Shown here in pieces: positions 7,452-9,166 of a stretch of 9,166 bases of DNA. The stretch's first letter is position 1. Every line of letters begins with the position of its first letter. This DNA is from Bacteroidales bacterium (GTDB lineage Bacteria > Bacteroidota > Bacteroidia > Bacteroidales > UBA7960). A program made the position numbers and the translations under genes. The stretch is taken from contig SLPR01000460.1 of the NCBI GenBank assembly GCA_007131895.1, positions 1 through 9,166 on the forward strand, read 5' to 3'. Below the pieces are notes generated by a model. That model had not been told where the DNA came from, ran no database searches, and saw only the letters and a program-made list of their open reading frames with translations.

Positions 7452-8783
7452 TCATTTGCTACGTATAAGGTGTTTAGGCGCGAAAGCAGGGTTTGCTCCC
7501 ACACTGGACCTGTCGCCTCTGGCCTTCAGGTAAGCTTTCTCAATGCTTATTTCATTGAAATGTTGCTGTATGGTAGCTAAAGTCGTCTCTTCAGCATAAG
7601 GATTGATTTGATGCGCTTCTTTCAGGGCATAGTATGCTGCCCGTGGAAACAACTCATAGAACCCCATAGGATCAGTGGGCCCTTTTGCACATATACCAAA
7701 CCATTCTTCGTTCATGTTATTTACACCGGGAATATGGTCAAATGCATATCCTCCGTTTTCCCATGATGCTTCAGTATTGTGAACATCCAGATCTTCGGTC
7801 TGCCCATACTTCCACCACCCGTCACTGAACTGAAAGGTAAACCCACCAATGGAGTTTTCTGCTTTGCCAAGGCCTGCAGCATTCTCATATATTTCGCGCC
7901 AGTTGGCTACATTATAAATGGCCTGTTCGCGCTGAGCCTCCTCCATGGTGATGGCGTTAAAGGCATCCGAGCCAAACTCAGTTAGTAAAATGGGTTTGCC
8001 ATACTCATTCTTCACCCTGTCAAACATGTCGCCGAAAGACATTCCACGATACACGTTCACACCGAAAATATCCACATCAGGGCATTCTTCAACAATAATA
8101 TCCAGGAAAAGCAAGTCTCCATTACAAAGTGCAACAGGATGATTGGGATCTATAGCCTTCATGGCCAGGGCAGCTTCATTGAACAATTTATACATATGAC
8201 GGGCTCTGATAGTCGATTGCCTATCCACAACCGGAATATCTTCTGTTTCGGCACCTCCCCAGAAAAGGCCGTAATTATTCTCGTTTCCAAGCAAATAGAG
8301 CAATAAACCGGGTATATCTTTATATTCTTTTGCCAGTTCGGTTACTTCCTTCAGCAGAAGTTCAATTACCCGCGGGTCTGAATACTCTGTATTGCCAACC
8401 CAGGCATCATCCAGTGTAAGCCCGTACCGACCAAATGAGTGATTGAGCATGGTATATATACCATAGGTCTCGTAGATATACTGTATCCATTTAGGCTGGA
8501 TGCCGGTATAAACACGAATAGCGTTTACTCCCATGTTCTGGAGCAATGACATTTCATCATCCAGTGCCTTTTGGATGAAATCATCGGATTCACTCCACAG
8601 GCTATACATATAATTGGTGCCTATAGGAAAGTAGTCCCAGTTCATCCCATTTACCATAAAGGGTTTGTCATCGACCAGGAGCCTCCAACCGTCTTCCTTT
8701 TCGTTTACAATCACCCTTTCGGCTTGCGCAAGCAGGGTAGCTGAAAAACTCAGAAAAAAAAGCATCATTATAATACGCTTCAT
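7452..8783 (-). CDS. Secreted clan GH-A TIM-barrel glycoside hydrolase (GH2 catalytic-domain-like), family uncertain
   Basis: First gene of the run, 443 aa. It begins with a Sec signal (MKR, hydrophobic core, probable cleavage LLA-QAE after Ala19, giving a mature N-terminal Gln as is common in Bacteroidota). There is no lipobox Cys, so it is probably periplasmic or soluble outside. Catalytic marks of a clan GH-A retaining enzyme: DDEMSLLQNMGVNAIRVY (strand 2-3 region), YLLGNENNYG with likely acid/base Glu168, LLTEFGSDAF with likely nucleophile Glu269, and GGFTFQFSDGWWK near strand 8. The wording resembles the TIM-barrel domain of GH2 enzymes but the usual N-terminal sandwich domains are absent. 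The opening KPFMVNGMNWDYFP followed by NAIRVY also recalls the GH72-type beta-1,3-glucanosyltransferase fold. Context suggests a beta-1,3-glucan or beta-glucoside substrate (side-chain trimming or chain rearrangement is possible). A clan-level call is secure; exact family and reaction are not. Confidence 0.8.
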   Translation of the reverse strand: MKRIIMMLFFLSFSATLLAQAERVIVNEKEDGWRLLVDDKPFMVNGMNWDYFPIGTNYMYSLWSESDDFIQKALDDEMSLLQNMGVNAIRVYTGIQPKWIQYIYETYGIYTMLNHSFGRYGLTLDDAWVGNTEYSDPRVIELLLKEVTELAKEYKDIPGLLLYLLGNENNYGLFWGGAETEDIPVVDRQSTIRARHMYKLFNEAALAMKAIDPNHPVALCNGDLLFLDIIVEECPDVDIFGVNVYRGMSFGDMFDRVKNEYGKPILLTEFGSDAFNAITMEEAQREQAIYNVANWREIYENAAGLGKAENSIGGFTFQFSDGWWKYGQTEDLDVHNTEASWENGGYAFDHIPGVNNMNEEWFGICAKGPTDPMGFYELFPRAAYYALKEAHQINPYAEETTLATIQQHFNEISIEKAYLKARGDRSSVGANPAFAPKHLIRSK

Positions 8784-8814
8784 AGATTTTGTTTTAAGAT
8801 TTATGGGTTTGATT

Positions 8815-8850
8815 AAAACCTATAATAACCAGACCTAATAGAATTATCAA
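8815..8850 (-). promoter_or_regulatory. Weak candidate promoter of the five-gene operon
   Basis: On the minus strand TAGGTTTT (8822-8815) differs from the TAnnTTTG -7 box only at the last base. It would give a leader of roughly 25 bases before the ATG at 8783. The nearest TTG (8850-8848) is 25 bases upstream, slightly beyond the usual 17 to 23, so this is a low-confidence placement. Confidence 0.22.
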
Positions 8851-8864
8851 CTGAGGTAAAAGTA

Positions 8865-8887
8865 AACAGGATAAAGCACAGCCTGTT
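8865..8887. repeat. Small inverted repeat AACAGG / CCTGTT
   Basis: Six-base perfect arms at 8865-8870 and 8882-8887 with an 11-base loop, 80 to 105 bases upstream of the first gene. No T-run follows on either strand, so it is not a terminator. It would only matter as RNA if the operon transcript started further upstream than the weak promoter candidate. Confidence 0.25.
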
Positions 8888-8897
8888 CTATACTTCT

Positions 8898-9022
8898 TAT
8901 ATACAACAAAAGGAACCGCCCCTGTGACTGTTGAAAAGCACTCCGCAAACGTTTGAAAATTGATGGTTCCGGACAAGGCCATTCATGCGTGTAGATATTT
9001 CTGAAAATTTACGTTGTATATA
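8898..9022. repeat. 10-base inverted repeat pair TATATACAAC / GTTGTATATA
   Basis: TATATACAAC at 8898-8907 is the exact reverse complement of GTTGTATATA at 9013-9022, with 105 bases between them. The right arm overlaps the first TACGTTG repeat. The match does not extend further. It may mark two oppositely oriented binding sites flanking the CAAACGTTTG palindrome; AT-rich content makes chance possible. Confidence 0.3.
8946..8955. promoter_or_regulatory. LacI/PurR-family-like operator candidate CAAACGTTTG
   Basis: A perfect 10-base palindrome with the central CG typical of LacI-family operators. With its left flank (CGCAAACG) it matches the left half of the E. coli PurR box, while the right flank (GAAA) departs from it. 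It lies 163 bases before the operon start and about 155 bases before the divergent -7 box. Whether a LacI-type regulator binds is inference; no such gene is in the window. Confidence 0.4.
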
Positions 9023-9038
9023 GTTTGTTAATACGTTG
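9010..9038. repeat. Direct repeat TACGTTG, 22-base period
   Basis: TACGTTG occurs at 9010-9016 and again at 9032-9038, 22 bases apart, close to two turns of the helix. Both copies share the ACGTT core with the palindrome at 8946. The arrangement could be paired protein binding sites in front of the divergent promoter, but seven bases can recur by chance. Confidence 0.35.
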
Positions 9039-9084
9039 AGATGGCCTGGTTCTCCTTTCCCCCTCCTCTGAAATAGGTTTTTTT

Positions 9085-9117
9085 TTGTTTTTTGTGTCTA
9101 ATTTAACCTTACCTTTG
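9085..9117 (+). promoter_or_regulatory. Bacteroidota-type promoter reading out of the right edge
   Basis: TTG at 9085-9087 and TACCTTTG at 9110-9117 are separated by 22 bases, which fits the Bacteroidota primary-sigma consensus (TTG, 17 to 23 bases, TAnnTTTG). The -7 box is a perfect match and is followed by C, as often seen. The -33 box sits within a T-rich run (nine T, G, six T from 9078), which could act as an upstream element. Transcription would start near 9124. The only ATG after that (9123-9125) meets a stop two codons later, so the gene it serves begins beyond 9166. Confidence 0.65.
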
Positions 9118-9166
9118 CACATATGATATAACCCAACAAGCATTGTTTGAAAACAGGCGCCAAATC

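Larger units (their letters stand above)
8784..9166. other. Intergenic control region upstream of the operon
   Basis: About 380 bases with no convincing gene, lying between the minus-strand operon (start 8783) and a presumed plus-strand gene beyond the right edge. Contents: a plus-strand Bacteroidota promoter (9085-9117), a LacI/PurR-like palindrome (8946-8955), a repeated TACGTTG (9010-9016 and 9032-9038), a 10-base inverted repeat (8898-8907 with 9013-9022), a small hairpin (8865-8887), and a pyrimidine run (9050-9069) followed by T9-G-T6. For the operon itself the best minus-strand -7 candidate is TAGGTTTT (8822-8815), one mismatch from TAnnTTTG, with only a TTG 25 bases upstream, so its promoter is not firmly located. 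The short minus-strand frame at 8794-8982 is judged spurious. Confidence 0.7.

Noticed and set aside
8794..8982. 62-residue minus-strand frame ending 10 bases before the first operon gene, with a hydrophobic C-terminal stretch
   Set aside because: It spans the operator-like palindrome and one inverted-repeat arm, has no family resemblance or clear promoter, and the hydrophobic stretch can arise from T/A-rich DNA; a real small membrane protein is possible but unsupported.
1..9166. CRISPR arrays, tRNA or rRNA genes, insertion sequences
   Set aside because: No regularly spaced repeats, no tRNA-like or rRNA-like segment, and no transposase or terminal inverted repeats were seen.

Overview
The window comes from a member of the Bacteroidota. 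Evidence for this: lipoprotein and Sec signals at the expected places, almost no Shine-Dalgarno sequences before the starts, a textbook Bacteroidota-type promoter (TTG, 22 bases, then TAnnTTTG) at the right edge, and a gene set typical of that phylum's glycan-use loci. Genus cannot be read from the sequence.

Layout: nearly the whole window (8783 down to 66) is one run of five minus-strand genes separated by gaps of only 110, 29, 61 and 52 bases, so it is probably one operon. In transcription order it encodes (1) a secreted clan GH-A TIM-barrel glycosidase of uncertain family (8783-7452); (2) a 1150-residue cytoplasmic phosphorylase that looks like GH149, the beta-1,3-glucan/oligoglucan phosphorylases (7341-3889); (3) a GH17 lipoprotein (3859-2807); (4) a GPH/MelB-type major facilitator transporter (2745-1393); and (5) a second, larger GH17 lipoprotein (1340-66). 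The last 380 bases on the right (8784-9166) carry no convincing gene. They hold a divergent plus-strand promoter for a gene outside the window, a LacI/PurR-like operator palindrome and other short repeats.

How the genes would work together (inference from families and signals): the two GH17 lipoproteins and the secreted GH-A enzyme, all with intact catalytic glutamates, trim beta-1,3-glucan (laminarin, curdlan-like or yeast/algal glucan) outside the cytoplasm. The GPH symporter brings the short beta-glucan oligosaccharides across the inner membrane. The signal-less GH149-type enzyme phosphorolyses them to glucose-1-phosphate, saving ATP compared with hydrolysis and kinase action. No SusC/SusD pair, sensor or regulator lies in the window; any would have to be beyond either edge.

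The most interesting points are this all-in-one phosphorolytic beta-1,3-glucan operon, a perfect 14-base palindrome that includes the start codon of the third gene, the CAAACGTTTG operator candidate in the divergent control region, and the hard-to-place GH-A enzyme that leads the operon.
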